DNA of 7,279 nt. It comes from Desulfatirhabdium sp040755275 (GTDB lineage: Bacteria > Desulfobacterota > Desulfobacteria > Desulfobacterales > Desulfatirhabdiaceae). Within the stretch, counting starts at the first letter, position 1. Each line of letters begins with the position of its first letter. The stretch lies in the NCBI GenBank assembly GCA_040755275.1, contig JBFMBE010000176.1, forward strand, positions 1 through 7,279, read 5' to 3'. This document shows positions 5,322 to 7,279 of this stretch, in pieces. A program made the position numbers and the translations under genes. A model generated the notes under the pieces. That model did no database searches, was not told the DNA's origin, and was given only the letters and a program-made list of their open reading frames with translations.

Positions 5322-7279
5322 CTAATACAACCACACCCGCAGCATTGACAAGAGTTTCTCGGTTTCAAAGGGTTTAGCCAGGTAGTCGTTGGCACCTGCC
5401 TCGATGCACAAGGCCTTGTCTCCTTTCATGGCCTTGGCTGTCAAGGCGATGATAGGAAGCTTTCGATAGGCATCCATGGATCGGATCTGCCTCATGGCTT
5501 CATAGCCGTCCATCACCGGCATCATGATGTCCATCAATACCAAGTCGATCTCGGGTTCGGCCTTCAGTTTCTCGATCCCCTCTTTGCCGTTCTTGCCGAT
5601 GATGACCCGCATTCCCTTTTCTTCCAGGATATTGGTGATGGCATAGACATTCCGCATGTCGTCGTCCACCAGAAGAATCTTTTTTCCCTGAAATACGGCT
5701 TCCCGATCATGAATCCGCTGGAGCATCCGCTTCTTTTCGGCAGGCAGCTCCGAATCAACCAGATGCAGAAAGAGGGTTGCCTCTTCAAGCAACCGATCCG
5801 GGGACCGGGCGTCTTTGAGCACGATCATCTCCGCATAGTCCTGAACGAGGGCCGATTCCTGCTGGGTCAGATCCCGGCCCGTATAGACGATGACGGGCAT
5901 GTCCCGAAGCTTCGAATTGCTCCGGACATGGGACAGAAGCTCGATTCCGCTCATGTCCGGAAGCCCGATATCGAGGATCATGCAATCGAAGGAATCCCGG
6001 CCAAGCACATCCATCGCCTCTTTACCGCTTGCGGCGACTGTTATGACCACCCGGGCGTCTGCAAGCAGTTCACGAACCGCAGCCGCCTGGGCCGGATCGT
6101 CTTCGATAAGCAATATCGATCGCACCGAGGAATCGATCTTCCGCTCGATTCGGGCGTAGGCCCCGTTGAGTTCATCCATGCTGACCGGTTTGGTCATATA
6201 TCCGATGGCCCCCATCTTGAGCGCGTTGAGGGGTCGGTCGTTCGCCGAAATGACATGCACGGGAATGTGTCGGGTTTCCGAGTTGGACTTCAACCGCTCG
6301 AGTACCGTCCAGCCGTCCATACCGGGCAGGTTCACATCGAGAATGACGGCATCGGGTCTGTAATAGTCCGCAAAATGCAGACCGGTTTCGCCGTTGTCCG
6401 CCACCAACACCTTAAAGCCCCGATCATGCGAGAGGTCACAGAGAATTCGGGCGAAATGGGGGTCGTCTTCGATGATGAGAATCTTGCGGTCCGTAGGTTG
6501 GAGATCTTTTCGGTCATCTGCAATTTCTTCAGCAGGCCTGGCTGGATCCTTCGCGGCAACCGGCGCATTCACCCGAGCAACCCCGGCCGATACACCCGCC
6601 TTTGCCCCCCCTTCCACCGGTAGCGGCCTTTCCGCTGATTTCGGCTGCTGCACTTCGGGTTTGGAGCCGACTTCCGAATGGCATACAACGTCACCAAATG
6701 CTTTGGATGACTTGGGTTTACCGGTTTCATCGGGTTTGGCGCACACTTCGGGAAGGATCAGGGTGAAAGTGCTTCCCTGGTTTTCTTGGCTGACCAGTTG
6801 GATCTCGCCCCCCAGATACTTTGCCAGCTCAAGCGAAATGGAGAGTCCGAGCCCCGTTCCGCCGTATTTCCGGCTGGTCGATCCATCGGCCTGCCGGAAG
6901 GCTTCGAACACGATGTCCTGTTTGTCCTTCGGAATGCCGATGCCTGTGTCGGACACCGAGAAGGCGACGGCCTTCTCCGGATCGAGCCGGCTCTGCGACA
7001 GGTTCATGCCCCAAGGCCGGTGCAGACGTACCGTGATTCCGCCCGTTGCAGTGAATTTGAAGGCATTGGAAAGGAAATTTTTCAGAATCTGTTCGATGCG
7101 CTGCCTGTCCGTCGTGATGGTTTCCGGAAGATCCTTTTCCTCGATGACTTCAAAGGAAAGCCCTTTGTTCTTGGCGATGTGTTGAAAATTGCGCCGGAGC
7201 GTCGAAGCGATTTCTCCGGGTGAGACCGATTCGATGTGGAGCTCCATTTTCCCGGCCTCCACCTTCGACAGATCGAGGA
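5322..7279 (-). CDS. Hybrid sensor histidine kinase with three receiver domains (5' end outside window)
   Basis: The frame is open to the right edge, so the sensory part and the phospho-accepting His helix are not visible; the first visible residues, LDLSKVEAGKMEL, are typical of the end of a HisKA domain. Numbering from the GTG codon at 7262 (an internal Val, not the start): an ATP-binding HATPase_c domain to about 172 with N-box N62 and N66, G1 DTGIGIP 105-111 and G2 GGTGLGLSI 134-142; a flexible Ala/Pro/Lys linker of about 85 residues; REC1 about 260-375 (acidic D266/D267, phospho-Asp D309, S339, K358); REC2 about 382-500 (D388/D389, D431, T461, K483 followed by Asp instead of the usual Pro); REC3 about 527-646 (D533-D535, D578, T608, K630-P631). 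All three receivers keep their key residues. No HPt domain is present, so phosphate would pass to a separate partner. The protein ends straight after REC3. The secreted-protein gene follows by 29 bases, suggesting a shared transcript. The signal sensed and the output are unknown. Confidence 0.94.
   Translation of the reverse strand, partial: LDLSKVEAGKMELHIESVSPGEIASTLRRNFQHIAKNKGLSFEVIEEKDLPETITTDRQRIEQILKNFLSNAFKFTATGGITVRLHRPWGMNLSQSRLDPEKAVAFSVSDTGIGIPKDKQDIVFEAFRQADGSTSRKYGGTGLGLSISLELAKYLGGEIQLVSQENQGSTFTLILPEVCAKPDETGKPKSSKAFGDVVCHSEVGSKPEVQQPKSAERPLPVEGGAKAGVSAGVARVNAPVAAKDPARPAEEIADDRKDLQPTDRKILIIEDDPHFARILCDLSHDRGFKVLVADNGETGLHFADYYRPDAVILDVNLPGMDGWTVLERLKSNSETRHIPVHVISANDRPLNALKMGAIGYMTKPVSMDELNGAYARIERKIDSSVRSILLIEDDPAQAAAVRELLADARVVITVAASGKEAMDVLGRDSFDCMILDIGLPDMSGIELLSHVRSNSKLRDMPVIVYTGRDLTQQESALVQDYAEMIVLKDARSPDRLLEEATLFLHLVDSELPAEKKRMLQRIHDREAVFQGKKILLVDDDMRNVYAITNILEEKGMRVIIGKNGKEGIEKLKAEPEIDLVLMDIMMPVMDGYEAMRQIRSMDAYRKLPIIALTAKAMKGDKALCIEAGANDYLAKPFETEKLLSMLRVWLY

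Noticed and set aside
5293..5334. Longer N-terminal start of the secreted protein at 5334
   Set aside because: It would overlap the kinase gene, has no good SD, and puts 14 mostly polar residues before the signal peptide.

Overview
The window looks like ordinary chromosomal DNA from a moderately GC-rich Gram-negative anaerobe. The best guess is a deltaproteobacterial sulfate reducer of the Desulfobacterota (Desulfobacteraceae/Desulfosarcinaceae type). That guess rests on the flavour of the protein families: a zinc-ribbon threonine synthase next to serS, a DUF2156 protein, a multi-receiver hybrid kinase, and -10 regions of the TGCTAnnnT type. It is an inference, not an identification. No mobile element, CRISPR array, tRNA or rRNA is visible.

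Left block (1-2494, minus strand): serS (seryl-tRNA synthetase) followed by thrC (threonine synthase, cut off by the left window edge). The two overlap by ATGA, and the thrC Shine-Dalgarno lies inside the last codons of serS, so they are almost certainly one translationally coupled operon. A good sigma70-like promoter for the pair lies at 2571-2599.

Middle block (2668-4162, plus strand): divergent from serS across 173 bases, a two-gene unit encodes a 5-formyltetrahydrofolate cyclo-ligase family protein and, 13 bases later, a DUF2156 protein with a GNAT-like fold related to the C-terminal domain of phosphatidylglycerol lysyltransferases. A candidate plus-strand promoter overlaps the first codons of serS. 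The unit ends at a long, imperfect, probably bidirectional terminator (4172-4248).

Right block (4294-7279, minus strand): a hybrid sensor histidine kinase, cut off at its 5' end by the right window edge, carries an ATPase domain and three consecutive receiver domains. After 29 bases comes a gene for a secreted protein with a signal peptide, an Ig-like (Big_1-type) domain, a PPC-like beta domain and one calcium-binding dockerin-type EF-hand loop. The pair is probably co-transcribed. A perfect 11-bp hairpin directly follows the stop codon of the secreted-protein gene.

No undescribed system is convincingly visible. The least explained items are the secreted Ig/PPC/half-dockerin protein coupled to a triple-receiver kinase, and the DUF2156 protein coupled to a folate salvage enzyme.
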